From Tetrapisispora phaffii CBS 4417 (lineage: Eukaryota > Ascomycota > Saccharomycetes > Saccharomycetales > Saccharomycetaceae): a DNA stretch of 64,000 nt. The stretch lies in NCBI RefSeq assembly GCF_000236905.1, contig NC_016530.1:186001-250000 (forward strand), written 5' to 3'. Shown here piece after piece: positions 39,774 through 51,335 of this stretch. How positions within the stretch are numbered: position 1 is the stretch's first letter; every line of letters starts with the position of its first letter. The translations under genes and the position numbers were made by a program. Below the pieces are notes generated by a model. The model did not search any database and had not been told where the DNA came from. It was given only the letters and a program-made list of their open reading frames with translations.

Positions 39774-40376
39774 ATTTTTTGATTATTTCAGAATAATTAT
39801 AGACAATATTCCACTAAAGACACGGTTTGCGCTCTTAGATGATTGTAACCCTCGTTTTCACTTGTAATAGTAACAAACACATATTTTGAAGATCAATCAA
39901 TCAATTGACCCTTTAAAGGGTTGTTCTGTTCAATAATGCTATCCTAGCTTTATCTCAATGGCAGCTCATCTCATCGATAGAAGCACTTCAAAATTTTTCA
40001 CCTTAGCAGATTCAATTTCCATATTCGGGTAATATACAGACAGAGATTGGGCGGCTAAATCTTCGAATATATAATCAACTTATTTATCAAATGAGAATTC
40101 ACTTCTATAAAAGACGCAAGACCATCCGTTAACTCGACTAAAATAAGAGCTTTGAACTACCCAAATGTAGAGCAGGTTGCGGAATGCTGTGAAGACATTT
40201 TTGTTATAAAGTTTTGTTAAGTACGAATTGTGTTCTGGTTATGGTTGTGGGTGTGATTGTCATTTAACTACATTATGAAGAAAATACTAAAACTATCTTT
40301 TATTCGAATACATGTTGTTCACGAGTTCGCACATAACGTTGAGGTTTTACAAGCGATACTTTTTTGCGCCTAACTG

Positions 40377-40389
40377 ATGTACAGATGTT
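40377..40389 (-). promoter_or_regulatory. Rap1-type box
   Basis: Minus strand AACATCTGTACAT, a listed variant of the ribosomal-protein-gene box. One of a group with 40641-40653, a weaker 40243-40255 and 41778-41790. Confidence 0.5.
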
Positions 40390-40640
40390 CTACTTTGAGA
40401 ATTAACACAGGTCTCCTTCTGGTTGCTTGGAATAAACAAAGAGTTCATGTGGGAAGTAGAGTAGAAATAGAACCTTCTGAGTTTAGTATCTCGTTCATTT
40501 TCCTAATGACGAGTTTGAACGTTGCTCAACAAAATTAAAGGCCGTCGACAAGAGGGTCTCGGTTATTATAGTTCATTTCCGACCATTTACCTGTAATGGA
40601 ACAACTCTACATGAAAATGAATACCTTATTTGACTGAATA

Positions 40641-40653
40641 GTGTACGGATGTT
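40641..40653 (-). promoter_or_regulatory. Rap1-type box
   Basis: Minus strand AACATCCGTACAC, nearly identical to the box upstream of RPL34 in this window. No ribosomal-protein gene can be read nearby. Confidence 0.5.
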
Positions 40654-42133
40654 GCAGCGTTTTGTTCAAGTTAAGCAATAACGTCAGCGGCGACACCTAT
40701 TTAACCTCTAATAATGTAGCAGAATGGCAGAAGCTTCCTATAAATTTAAAACATCGATGAACAATAAAAACTTTACAGTGCAGTTCTAATCCATTTGTGT
40801 ATTGCTGCGGCGTATTAATAAAAAACAGAACGAGAAGGTAAAGAACAATGAGCACAACAACGGTAACTACAGAATTGAAAAAGGTGCATAATATAGGTTA
40901 GTAAAATCAAGTACACATCAGATATTAAAACTCTGTGGTTTACCTGTTAAACATGTAATGTATACCAAGAAAGGTTGAAGTGGCAGCTTATTCACTAACC
41001 TTAATAACATAAACGATGGCTCAAGAAGCCAAAATAACATAAAAAACATAAAAAATAACAAAAAACAGCAACCTTATTATGTTAAACAGACCCATCGTTA
41101 TTGAAAATGGTATGCTTCGTTTCCTTCTAGCATTGAATATCACTTATTCAAATCTTTAACAAAATCAAAAATAAACACTAACTATAGTGATGAAGTGAAG
41201 TAGCTATGCTGTTATGATAATTTAAAGACTACGAGGGATTAAATCAACAAAAAATAATATTTCGAAAATTTTTAATTGTTATTGTGCAAATATTTATTTT
41301 TTTTCATAATGATTTCGTTAAAATGCAGGATTCGTACGAATGATTCTGTTTAAGATGTTGCAAAAAATACATCTTGACTAAAGTAAAGTTTTATTTCGAA
41401 ATTAGTACTAAATTTGCTGTCATAATAACCAATCGATATTGTTGTTATTGGTGTTTCTAGTGTTTCAAAACAGTTGAATTCGTGCGAAGATTCTTCAATT
41501 TTTGATTTTTGGCTACCGGTAATGTTACAATTATTACTATTGCTACTAACCATTATCTGTTTTTGATTCATCAATAAAAAATCTGGAGATTTTTTTTGTT
41601 TGAAAGAGAAAGAAGAGGCTGTATTTACATAATGCTTCTATCCGTACTTGGATCTTTGGTTTTACTGCAGTTCAAAGTTAACTTAAGATCTAACCGGCTA
41701 AGAAGTATCCGAAGGTAGTATTTTTCAGTATCAAAAATTATATATATTTTTGATTGAATAACGATTTAATGAATGAAATGTACAGATGCCCAAATTAGTG
41801 AAGACACACATGTTCATCGAAGTTGCAGCACTATTTTGTTTACGGTAGTGTTATATTTTTGAATATAATAACAAGGCATATATTATCATATATCAAAAGA
41901 CCATCTTTCCTTTAAGGCTAAAAATATATCAGACTTCTAAAGTGAAAAGAAAAGAATAAGATAGTCGTTACAAGTAGGATCTGCTAGTACCTGAAACAAT
42001 TTTGAAGCCGTATTGTAACGAATAATATATAATTTCGATAACTTGCTTATTAAATTATATTTATCATTGAAATTCTGTTCAAGATACTTGTAGATTTCTT
42101 TCAAATTAAAAGTGGCATTAACTATAGTCACAA

Positions 42134-45100
42134 ATGGGAAGGCCAAAAAAAATTGTTAGTCAAAAGAATATTGAAAATTTTCAAAAGGAATTAGAAGAAG
42201 TAGGTGAACGTACAGATCTACTTTTGCAGGACAAAAGAGGAAGATCTAAATCATGTTTGTTTTGTAGGAGAAGAAAGCAGCGTTGTGACCATAAACTACC
42301 CAGTTGTACTGCATGTCTAAAAGCAGCAGTTAAATGTGTTCAACCTGTTAGGTATTCTAACGCCACAAACAACGTTTCGAAAAAAGATAGAGCAAAGAAA
42401 CCTAATTCGACCAATACCACAGACTCTCCATACACCGCATTTTCATCCCAGTCTGGAACTCCAGATTTATCCTCTATACAACAGTTAAATAGCTCACAAG
42501 CCAGCTCTCAAATAGATTTGATGAATATACCGATATCTGGACAGACTGTAAATAAGATACAACCAATAACGACTCATAATTCTGCCGTTGTTGAGACAAA
42601 AGTTGTGAATACTGAAGAATCTAATAATATGTTATTAAAGAAAATTAAATATTTAGAGCAATTACTTGATCTATCTCCAACTAGTTCACAATTTGCAGAA
42701 AGAGTAGAAAAATATAAACAATTAAATAGCATGATTGGAGAGACACAAAATAGTCAAAATCTAGGATCACAACATCAACAATCTCTATTTTCTTCGCCAG
42801 GGCCTATTTACGCTAATCAATCGTCATCATCTCAATCTGTTGATGGTGCCTTTAATCAAAATAGAGGGATGCCATACAGAGCTCCTATTAGACAATCAAT
42901 AAACTCTCCAACGGTACAAGAACCAGAAAAATACAGATTAGTCAGGGATATTCCTGCACTTGCTTCTGACTCAGTTGACTCTATCGATTTTTCAAATTCA
43001 ATATTTGCTAAATATAATTTGAAACAATTGTATAATTATGATCCAGTATTTGAATTTGATAAAGAATTATCGAGGTTATTTTTGGATACTTATTTTACAC
43101 GTTTGCAATTCAAATATCCATTATTAGATGAAAATGAAATATACACTTTTCATCATAATTATGTTAATAATAAAATATATTCATATTCCGAAACTGAATT
43201 TCATTTTGCGTGTGGTAGAATGTGGTTACTTTTCAGTATAAGTGCATGTTTATACATGACATCAGGTAAAAATAAAGGTTTACCTCCTTACCGTTATTTT
43301 TCGACAGCAATTAGACATATTTCCAAATGTGATCATAATTTAACTTATTTACAACAAGTTGAATTGTTAACATTGTTAGTTCTTTATATTTTAAGAACCG
43401 ATCAAGATTCTTCAATCTTATACGAAATTATTAAAGATGTGATGGTTATCTGCAAAGACAAACTTCAACTAAACATATTTGGTGCAGAAGATGTACACTG
43501 TTATAAAAAGTTAAGAATATTTTGGTCAGTCTATTTATTAGAGAGAATGATTTGCATTTCAGTTTGGAGACCTTACTCAATTGTCGAATCAGAGATTAAG
43601 TTACCATATTTGCCAAATGACGTCTTTGAACACAATGGGAAAACTCCTCAAAAAAATAATAATGTTTTCTTTTTAAACCAATCTTTGATGTTAAGAAGGA
43701 TTGAGTCTGAGTTTGTAGAAAAATTGAAGATACTACCTCATACTGTAACTGATAAAAAGATATTAAAGGAGCAGTTGCCTTTAGTAAAGAATTATTTCCA
43801 CAGATTGGAATCATGGAGAGCTGGCTGTTCAGCATCTCATTTTAAGAATTATGAGAACGAAACAATTAAATTGTATTATTATAGATCTGTAAGGTTATTG
43901 ATTCAACCATATCTAGAGGTTTTGAAGCCTGAAGATAGATTGTTTAGAGAATGTCAGGCAGCTGCTGGTCAGATTTGTCAATTATATAAAATTTTCCATC
44001 AAAAAACTGTATATGGACATTCTACACCTGCTGTTCATATCGTTTTTGTTGCGGGCGTGACATTAATATACTGTATGTGGTTAACAAGAAATTTAGATGA
44101 TAAGAGAAGAAAGATATTAGGTGATGTATCAAAACACACTAGGCCCCACTTAAGTGCAAGTTTGTTTAGTACCATTGATGATTTAAGAGCATGCTCTGTT
44201 TGTCTTTATTCTATGACGGAAAGATCTAAATTTGCAAGAATATTTAGAGACACATTTGATCAGTTAATGAATGCTACCATAGGGAACTTGATTGAACGTT
44301 GTGGACCAGATTCATCTGAATTAATTTATATAACATCAGGTAACAATGAATTAGTCATCCAAGATGGTGTTGATCAGTATTCTAAATTGAATATGGGAGG
44401 ATCAAAACATGATGGTATGCCTCCGGCAGTTAATAGAGTTTATGGTAAAAGACAAGGTGAATCATATGGCGGTTTTGTTGAAAATTCCCAAGTTGATCGA
44501 GAAACTAAACATGATTTGAAAAGAAGTCGGAAAGTTTTAGAAAATACGTCACTACCAAATGGATTGTCTAATTTGTTAATCAATGGCACAGACTCTGATA
44601 AATCTGACGGAAATTTGGACGATAATATTGAAAAGACATCGGAGGAGTTGTCTAACAATTTCACTAATCCTGGCACTAGTTCTGAATCAGAAAAAGCAAT
44701 CATTAACCGATTATTTTGCAATGCTCCAGAGAATGTATCAGATGACAACAAAAAGAATCAATACATCGTCAAAAAACCAAATGCATCTCCTGAGGTTGAC
44801 TGGGAGCCTTATCAAATACAGGCTTATTTACAGCAACATGTAGCTCGCCAAAACTTACAAGCATATTTATCTTCATTAGTCCCAAATGCTGCTGCCTCTA
44901 TAAACGGAACGCCTCCTAAGCAGTTAAATGATGCTCAAATTAATGTTAAATCTCCACCGATATATGATCGCCGTTCTCCTCAACAAGAATGTGATCGCTA
45001 TATTTTAAATAATAATGCTCCTAGCAGTGATGAGTACTACAATCAAAATGTCAGACAAAGTGTGTCTGCTTCTACATTAGTTAATGCTGATGAAATCACA

Positions 45101-45619
45101 AACAAGACTCATTCGAACTTATCTGTATCAACTGCAGTACAGACGCCTATTGAATCACAACCTTTACCAATGATCAATCCACACAATGTAAGTAATGACA
45201 CGCTTGAGTTATTCTCTGGAATTTCTAATCAATTCGGTAATATTCTATTGAATAATGGAGCACATGATATGATCAATAATATTTCTTCTTGGACCTCAGA
45301 TTTTTCGTCGATATTTACTGCGGAGCAATTATCAGAATACAATTTAGGAAATGAATACCAAAATGAGAAAACATCCATGTACTCTAGGAAGTACAATGCC
45401 ACTAACCCTAATTTTGAGAATGCAAACTTTTTCAATGGAGTTGGTAACGGGATGGCTACCAATAAATATTCTAATCCAAACCCGTCATTTGTAGAAATGA
45501 AACCAAACAAATCTGAATCTTCGACACACTCTCAAAATAATTGGAATAATATGTTTGGTAATCCATTCACTGATGGTTTTCATACTGGGAAAGAAAATTA
45601 TGGCTCTATTGCCCAATAA
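42134..45619 (+). CDS. Zn2Cys6 transcription factor, YLR278C-like
   Basis: Large nuclear zinc-cluster regulator, 1161 residues (YLR278C is about 1341). The binuclear cluster CLFCRRRKQRC...CTACLKAAVKC has ligands Cys41, 44, 51, 58, 61 and 68, in the canonical C-x2-C-x6-C-x6-C-x2-C-x6-C spacing, preceded by an AT-hook-like GRPKK at residues 2-6. A fungal-specific middle homology region follows at about 310-620 (YFTRLQFKYPLLDENEIY, LRIFWSVYLLERMICISVWRPYSI). The long Asn/Ser-rich C-terminus is probably an activation region. Its position beside YSH1 (YLR277C) supports orthology with YLR278C, whose targets are poorly defined. Confidence 0.9.
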   Translation: MGRPKKIVSQKNIENFQKELEEVGERTDLLLQDKRGRSKSCLFCRRRKQRCDHKLPSCTACLKAAVKCVQPVRYSNATNNVSKKDRAKKPNSTNTTDSPYTAFSSQSGTPDLSSIQQLNSSQASSQIDLMNIPISGQTVNKIQPITTHNSAVVETKVVNTEESNNMLLKKIKYLEQLLDLSPTSSQFAERVEKYKQLNSMIGETQNSQNLGSQHQQSLFSSPGPIYANQSSSSQSVDGAFNQNRGMPYRAPIRQSINSPTVQEPEKYRLVRDIPALASDSVDSIDFSNSIFAKYNLKQLYNYDPVFEFDKELSRLFLDTYFTRLQFKYPLLDENEIYTFHHNYVNNKIYSYSETEFHFACGRMWLLFSISACLYMTSGKNKGLPPYRYFSTAIRHISKCDHNLTYLQQVELLTLLVLYILRTDQDSSILYEIIKDVMVICKDKLQLNIFGAEDVHCYKKLRIFWSVYLLERMICISVWRPYSIVESEIKLPYLPNDVFEHNGKTPQKNNNVFFLNQSLMLRRIESEFVEKLKILPHTVTDKKILKEQLPLVKNYFHRLESWRAGCSASHFKNYENETIKLYYYRSVRLLIQPYLEVLKPEDRLFRECQAAAGQICQLYKIFHQKTVYGHSTPAVHIVFVAGVTLIYCMWLTRNLDDKRRKILGDVSKHTRPHLSASLFSTIDDLRACSVCLYSMTERSKFARIFRDTFDQLMNATIGNLIERCGPDSSELIYITSGNNELVIQDGVDQYSKLNMGGSKHDGMPPAVNRVYGKRQGESYGGFVENSQVDRETKHDLKRSRKVLENTSLPNGLSNLLINGTDSDKSDGNLDDNIEKTSEELSNNFTNPGTSSESEKAIINRLFCNAPENVSDDNKKNQYIVKKPNASPEVDWEPYQIQAYLQQHVARQNLQAYLSSLVPNAAASINGTPPKQLNDAQINVKSPPIYDRRSPQQECDRYILNNNAPSSDEYYNQNVRQSVSASTLVNADEITNKTHSNLSVSTAVQTPIESQPLPMINPHNVSNDTLELFSGISNQFGNILLNNGAHDMINNISSWTSDFSSIFTAEQLSEYNLGNEYQNEKTSMYSRKYNATNPNFENANFFNGVGNGMATNKYSNPNPSFVEMKPNKSESSTHSQNNWNNMFGNPFTDGFHTGKENYGSIAQ

Positions 45620-46546
45620 AGTATCAATTAAATAGTTTGTATATATGCAGCCATGTCCGTTTTATAGAATGATATATGGGCATATCTATATAGGATATAG
45701 ATTTTTTTACAACAAAGTATAATGTTCAAGTTATAACGACAAATCCATGTTAATATAATTGTATTTAATGAACAAACCATTTTGATTCATCTATATAAAT
45801 TAAACATCTTGTTGAAGACCAAAAATTTCCAGAAAGACCTCATTGAGTTTGTAGTCAAATAGCTGTTAAATTTATTGTAACGAATTGTTCATGCATACTG
45901 ACCATGTAACTTATAAATACCGATTAACTAACCATTCACTTCAATATTTACTGGCCTCCTCACAACTGCTGCGTTCGGTGATACATTTGATGACAACTTG
46001 AAACTTCTGAAAAATGAAAAATAAAAATAAATTCATAACTTGAAATTGTAATTATTTACTGAGATTTAAAAATATTTATATAACAATTTAGAACTGACGA
46101 ACTCTTGGAATTGCTGCTATGAACTAGGTAAATTAATCTGTTATAGATCAGCAACAGCTGTGATTATAGAAAGTAGACTTTTCCGAGCTAATTGTCTTTA
46201 GAGAGCTGTTTTTGATAGATATTCCTTGTATTATTTATTACAATTAACTTAGTGATAACATTTTAACCTAATTGAAATTGACTTTCCTGGTGTTTTTTCC
46301 ATTTAAAGCATTTCTTCCCTACTTGTGTCTGTTGGTAATATTTTATTTTCCCAATAATTAAACTTCTCTTAAGTTTACGATTTCCAACAAATATTCCAGT
46401 TGATTTTTTTTTGTTTGCATACATCTTCACAAAGTTACATTGGCTTTTGTAATTTAACAGGGTTATAATTTTATAATTAAGAAGGCATCCCGTATTACAA
46501 TCAATATTATCTAATTGACTCAAAAACTGATCAATATATATATAAA
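45620..46546. other. Intergenic YLR278C-like/YSH1
   Basis: 927 AT-rich bases. Only non-ATG short frames; YSH1 promoter with TATATATATA at about 46534-46543 just before the ATG. Nothing else seen. Confidence 0.6.
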
Positions 46547-48919
46547 ATGGAACAACCTAATCCAACTGGCTTGAGGTTCTTTTCCTTAGGTGGTGGTAAT
46601 GAGGTCGGTAGATCATGTCACATCCTTCAATATAAAGGTAAAACTATTATGTTAGATGCAGGTGTTCATCCTGCTTACCAAGGCCTTGCATCCTTACCTT
46701 TCTATGATGAATTTGATTTATCTACAGTTGATATACTATTGATTTCACATTTTCATTTAGATCATGCAGCATCGTTACCTTATGTCATGCAAAGAACTAA
46801 CTTTAATGGTAGAGTGTTTATGACACATCCAACTAAAGCTATTTACAGATGGTTATTAAAAGATTTCGTCCGTGTTACGAGCATTGGTGGTTCTCCTAAT
46901 GAGAAAGATGATAATTTATACACAGATGAAGATTTGTCTGAATCCTTTGATAGAATAGAGACTATTGACTATCATTCAACCATGGATGTCAATGGTATTA
47001 AATTTACGGCCTTTCATGCAGGTCATGTTCTTGGTGCTGCCATGTTTCAAATAGAATTGGGAAGTTTGAGAGTTCTCTTTACAGGTGATTATTCTCGTGA
47101 ACTGGATCGTCATTTGAATTCTGCTGAAATCCCGCCATTAGCTTCTGATGTTTTAATCGTGGAATCGACTTTTGGTACTGCCACACATGAACCTCGTTTG
47201 AGTAGAGAAAAGAAATTAACACAACTGATTCATAGTACTGTAACCAAGGGAGGCCGTGTTTTAATGCCAGTTTTTGCATTAGGTAGAGCCCAAGAATTAA
47301 TGTTAATCCTAGATGAATACTGGTCTCACAATGAAGAAGAATTGGGAAATGGTCAAGTGCCGATCTATTATGCTTCTAACCTAGCCAAGCGTTCTATGAG
47401 TGTCTTCCAGACATATGTTAATATGATGAATGATTCTATTCGTAAAAAATTCAGAGATTCAAAAACAAACCCATTCATTTTTAAAAATATTTCATATTTG
47501 AAAAATATTGATTCCTTTCAGGATTTTGGTCCTTCCGTGATGCTAGCTGCACCAGGTATGTTACAAAATGGTTTATCTAGAGATTTATTGGAAAAATGGT
47601 GTCCTGAACCTAAAAATATGGTATTAATAACTGGTTATTCTGTTGAAGGTAGCATGGCGAAATATCTGATGTTAGAACCTGAAAATATTCCATCTGTTAA
47701 TAATCCCGAAGTGAATATCCCAAGAAGATGTCAAGTAGAGGAAATCTCATTTGCTGCTCATGTTGATTTTCAAGAAAACATTGACTTTATTGAGCAGATA
47801 AGAGCGTCAAATATTATATTAGTTCATGGTGAATCCAATCCTATGGGTAGATTGAAATCAGCTTTGTTATCTAACTTTTCCAGTACGAAAGGTACAGAAG
47901 ATGAAGTTCACGTATTTAATCCACGAAACTGCGCAGACGTGATCCTTGAGTTCAAAGGTGTAAAAGTGGCCAAAGCTGTTGGAACAATTGTGGAAGAGAT
48001 CCAAAAAGAAGAAAAGGAAATAAAAGAAGAAAAAGAAATAAGAGAAGAAGATGCAAATATCAAATCTGAGACCAGTGATGTGAAACTAGAAAAAAGTGAT
48101 GAAAAAATAATACCCAAAGAAGGAAAACAAAATGATGATAACGAAGGAGTTATTATTTCTGGTATTTTAGTATCTAATGAGAAGAATTTTGATCTAAATT
48201 TAGTATCACTTGAAGACCTAAGAGAGCATTATTCCGAATTGTCTACGACTGTTCTGAGAGAAAGACAATCTGTTCAAGTAAACTGTAGAAAAGAATTAAT
48301 TTATTGGCATTTATGCCAGATGTTTGGTGATATTAGCGTGCTTGAAGATGAAGATGAAATAACTAACGTAGTTGAAAACGGTGAAACGGAGAAAAAAATC
48401 AATGATGACATGGGAAGACTAGTTCTTGAAATTATGAATGACTTAAAGTTGACTGTAGTTAACCATGTCGCTACATTAGAATGGATTCAAGGTCTCATAA
48501 GTGACAGTGTTGCAGACTCTATTATAGCCATTCTGATGAGTGTCGATTCAACTCCAGCAAGTGTCAAAAGAAGTAGTAATAGTTGTAACCACAACCATAC
48601 TCATGGAAATACACTACAAATAGAACAAACTGATGATGTTTGGAAAATAAAGCAAATATCAAAACTTTTCACTCGGCAGTTCGGTGATTCTTTTACTTTA
48701 CTTCTAGGAAAAAATAATTCTGATAATATCAAGAAAGAAGAGAATACTGAAGTTAAACAAGAAACTGACGATATATTTGGAATGGTCACTATCGGTAAAA
48801 ATACAGCTCGTATCAATTTTTCAAAAATGAAAATAGTAGAATGCAATTCCAATCCATTAAAGGGCAGAGTGGAAAGTATAATGAATATTGGTACTGACCT
48901 AGTAGCATCATTGTGTTGA
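46547..48919 (+). CDS. YSH1: Pre-mRNA 3'-end endonuclease Ysh1 (CPSF73)
   Basis: Zinc-dependent endonuclease of the cleavage and polyadenylation factor, which cuts pre-mRNA before poly(A) addition. 790 residues (about 779 in S. cerevisiae). Metallo-beta-lactamase motif HFHLDHA with His68, His70, Asp72 and His73; further ligand motifs HVLGAAMF and FTGDYSRE; beta-CASP part with VLMPVFALGRAQELMLILDEYW, SCN-type SYSVEGSMAKYL and HGESNPMGRLK. A Lys/Glu-rich linker (about 485-530) leads to the C-terminal dimerisation region that in S. cerevisiae is duplicated as SYC1. Tandem with DBP9, as in YLR277C/YLR276C. Confidence 0.96.
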   Translation: MEQPNPTGLRFFSLGGGNEVGRSCHILQYKGKTIMLDAGVHPAYQGLASLPFYDEFDLSTVDILLISHFHLDHAASLPYVMQRTNFNGRVFMTHPTKAIYRWLLKDFVRVTSIGGSPNEKDDNLYTDEDLSESFDRIETIDYHSTMDVNGIKFTAFHAGHVLGAAMFQIELGSLRVLFTGDYSRELDRHLNSAEIPPLASDVLIVESTFGTATHEPRLSREKKLTQLIHSTVTKGGRVLMPVFALGRAQELMLILDEYWSHNEEELGNGQVPIYYASNLAKRSMSVFQTYVNMMNDSIRKKFRDSKTNPFIFKNISYLKNIDSFQDFGPSVMLAAPGMLQNGLSRDLLEKWCPEPKNMVLITGYSVEGSMAKYLMLEPENIPSVNNPEVNIPRRCQVEEISFAAHVDFQENIDFIEQIRASNIILVHGESNPMGRLKSALLSNFSSTKGTEDEVHVFNPRNCADVILEFKGVKVAKAVGTIVEEIQKEEKEIKEEKEIREEDANIKSETSDVKLEKSDEKIIPKEGKQNDDNEGVIISGILVSNEKNFDLNLVSLEDLREHYSELSTTVLRERQSVQVNCRKELIYWHLCQMFGDISVLEDEDEITNVVENGETEKKINDDMGRLVLEIMNDLKLTVVNHVATLEWIQGLISDSVADSIIAILMSVDSTPASVKRSSNSCNHNHTHGNTLQIEQTDDVWKIKQISKLFTRQFGDSFTLLLGKNNSDNIKKEENTEVKQETDDIFGMVTIGKNTARINFSKMKIVECNSNPLKGRVESIMNIGTDLVASLC

Positions 48920-49338
48920 TCTATTGAATCATAATTTTGAATATTTACAATAAATTAAACAAAAAGCGCCTGCATATATCATTTAAATATCATTTTAATA
49001 ACTGGTTTACATAGTAATCAGATATTATCATTTTACACGTAGTTTGACTTTAAATCCTTAAAACATGAAAATTTTTTAGAAGCTCATCGTATCTCATCTC
49101 ATCTCATCTCATTCTTCATTTTACTACTATAGAACCTCTAAATAATATACAGTAAATATGATACCAATATGATTTAATTATAGTAATTAGGTTTATTGAC
49201 GTTGATATTTTTGTGTTTATAAATAAATAAATAAACATACGTATATATAACTTCTTTGCCACATTTTATTGTACGTTTCTTCTCAACTGGTAAGGAATAC
49301 ACCACAAATACAAAAGGAAACTACCATTAAGCACAGAA
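48920..49338. other. Intergenic YSH1/DBP9
   Basis: 419 bases. Holds a perfect (ATCTC)x4 microsatellite at 49091-49110, about 230 bases before the DBP9 start, and otherwise AT-rich DNA. Confidence 0.6.
49091..49110 (+). repeat. (ATCTC)4 microsatellite
   Basis: Four perfect pentamer units in the DBP9 promoter, with one further partial CATC unit just upstream. Confidence 0.85.
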
Positions 49339-51153
49339 ATGTCTTCCAGTAATGATACTGCTCTTGATGCGTACATTGATGATTCTGTAACTTTCGATTC
49401 TATGAAATTGGATCCTAGATTATTGCAAGCTATAAAAAGAAATGGTTATAAGAACCCCACGTTGATCCAGGCCACTGCTATTCCATTGGCTTTACAAGAA
49501 AAAAGAGATATTATTGCTAAAGCATCCACAGGTTCCGGTAAAACATTAGCATATTTGATTCCTGTCATCCAAACAATTTTAGATTATCAACAAAACAAAG
49601 GAAATGATGTGGATTCCAACAGTTCCGCAACGTTGGGTATAATTTTGGTTCCTACCAGAGAGCTAGCTCAACAAGTAACCGAAGTTTTAGACAAAATGAT
49701 TTTATATTGTTCAAAAGATATCAGATCTCTAAATATTGCAGGAGATATATCGCCTGCCGTTTTAACGTCATTGTTGCTAGAAAAGCCTGAAATTGTAGTT
49801 TCTACTCCAAGTAGATTGTTAGGATTATTGGAGACTAACGTTGATTCGTTGTCTTTAGATGATTTAAAGTTTTTAGTTATTGATGAAGTTGATTTAGTTT
49901 TAACATTCGGTTATAAAGAGGATTTAACAAAAATTTCCCAATTTTTACCAATTAAAAAGAATCTACAAACATTTTTAATGAGTGCTACACTAAATGATGA
50001 TATTCAAGAGTTGAAAAAGGATTTCTGTCGTTCGCCTGCAATCATTAAATTCAATGATGATGAAATAACAAAAGATCAAACAAAACTAATTCAATATTAT
50101 GTTAAGACATCTGAATTCGATAAATTCTTGTTATGTTATGTTATTTTCAAGTTAGGTTTGATTAAAGGTAAAACATTAATATTTGTTAATAACATTGATA
50201 GAGGTTACAGATTAAAGTTAGTTTTGGAACAATTTGGTATAAAAGCATGCATTTTAAACAGTGAACTACCAGCTAACTCCAGACATCACATAGTGGATCA
50301 ATTTAATAAAAATGTGTATCGTTTATTGATTGCAACCGACGATACTGAATACATAAAGGAAGAAGATGAACAGGAAGAAATTCAAGTGGATGAAACTAAG
50401 AAGGATTCTTCTGAAGAAACTACAGAGAATAAAGAAGAAGAACCTAATACTTCTGACAATAAAAATAATAAGAAAAAGACAATAACTATTCAAAAGGATA
50501 AAGAATATGGTGTTTCTCGTGGTGTCGATTTCCAAAATGTTGCATGTGTCTTAAACTTTGATCTGCCAACAACAGCTAAATCTTACGTCCATAGAGTTGG
50601 TAGAACTGCTAGGGCTGGCAAATCTGGCACTGCTATTTCATTTGTTGTTCCATTAAAAGAAGTTGGTAAACATAAACCATCAATGAGTCAAACCTCAAAA
50701 AGAGATGAAAAGATTCTTTCCCGTATTATGAAGCAACAAGGTAAACTGGGACTGGAATTACAACCATACTCATTTGATAGTAAGCAAGTTGAAGGTTTCC
50801 GTTATAGATTGGAGGATGGTTTCCGTGCCGTTACTCAAGTTGCAATCAGAGAAGCAAGAATAAAAGAATTGAAAGAGGAATTATTAGCTAGTGAAAAGCT
50901 AAAGAGACATTTTGAGGAAAATCCACAAGAATTGAAAAGTCTAAGGCATGATAAAGAACTATATCCTTCTAGAATTCAACAGCATTTAAAAAGAGTTCCG
51001 GAGTATTTGTTACCAGAAGCTGCAAGAAAAGGTGACAAAAAGGTAGGATTTGTTCCATTCCATAACCCAAAGAAGAATCGTCATAGAGTTTCTAAAGGTA
51101 AAAAGAATAACAAAAGAGGTAGCAAGTCTGACCCATTGAAGAACTTTAAATAG
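49339..51153 (+). CDS. DBP9: DEAD-box RNA helicase Dbp9
   Basis: Nucleolar DEAD-box helicase for 27S pre-rRNA processing and 60S ribosome assembly. 604 residues (about 594 in S. cerevisiae). Q motif with [31 protein letters not shown]; motif I ASTGSGKT at 62-69; Ia PTRELAQQ; motif II is DEVD at 182-185 instead of DEAD, as I recall for Dbp9; SAT at 215-217; motif [13 protein letters not shown] long acidic/lysine insertion in the second RecA lobe (about 338-385) is also characteristic. The very basic C-terminus ends [19 protein letters not shown]. Convergent with SMD2, as YLR276C/YLR275W. Confidence 0.95.
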   Translation: MSSSNDTALDAYIDDSVTFDSMKLDPRLLQAIKRNGYKNPTLIQATAIPLALQEKRDIIAKASTGSGKTLAYLIPVIQTILDYQQNKGNDVDSNSSATLGIILVPTRELAQQVTEVLDKMILYCSKDIRSLNIAGDISPAVLTSLLLEKPEIVVSTPSRLLGLLETNVDSLSLDDLKFLVIDEVDLVLTFGYKEDLTKISQFLPIKKNLQTFLMSATLNDDIQELKKDFCRSPAIIKFNDDEITKDQTKLIQYYVKTSEFDKFLLCYVIFKLGLIKGKTLIFVNNIDRGYRLKLVLEQFGIKACILNSELPANSRHHIVDQFNKNVYRLLIATDDTEYIKEEDEQEEIQVDETKKDSSEETTENKEEEPNTSDNKNNKKKTITIQKDKEYGVSRGVDFQNVACVLNFDLPTTAKSYVHRVGRTARAGKSGTAISFVVPLKEVGKHKPSMSQTSKRDEKILSRIMKQQGKLGLELQPYSFDSKQVEGFRYRLEDGFRAVTQVAIREARIKELKEELLASEKLKRHFEENPQELKSLRHDKELYPSRIQQHLKRVPEYLLPEAARKGDKKVGFVPFHNPKKNRHRVSKGKKNNKRGSKSDPLKNFK

Positions 51154-51335
51154 TTACGTAGTGCTAAATACTATTCATACCATAAAAATTATAAAATAAA
51201 TATGTATTTTTTTTGTTGAATTAGAAAGTTAATTATAAAGTTACAATAAGATTTGAAGATCTTATAAATATGCAAAGAAATATAAAGTTAAAAAAAAGAG
51301 TTATATGCATTGTGTTGAATCATCTTATTTATAAC

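Larger units (their letters stand above)
39774..42133. other. 2.4-kb gene-poor region EFM7/YLR278C-like
   Basis: Divergent promoters of EFM7 and the zinc-cluster gene. In S. cerevisiae this interval holds several genes (YLR279W to YLR284C, including ECI1); none is recognisable here. It contains four Rap1-type boxes in one orientation (see findings) and a few frames of about 70 codons with no homology I recognise. A 73-codon ATG frame on the minus strand (41350-41571) is the best of these but is Ser/Asn-rich and unsupported. Confidence 0.6.

Noticed and set aside
40849..41030. Possible short spliced gene starting MSTTTVTTELKKVHNIG with CACTAAC at 40993-40999
   Set aside because: The donor would be GTTAGT, the branch is non-consensus, and no sensible second exon follows; mentioned only in the Rap1 finding.
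41350..41571. 73-codon ATG frame on the minus strand in the gene desert
   Set aside because: Ser/Asn-rich, no homology recognised, no promoter or neighbour support; kept only as a note in the intergenic entry.
46263..46523. 86-codon minus-strand frame upstream of YSH1
   Set aside because: TTG start and lysine/asparagine-rich random composition in the YSH1 promoter.
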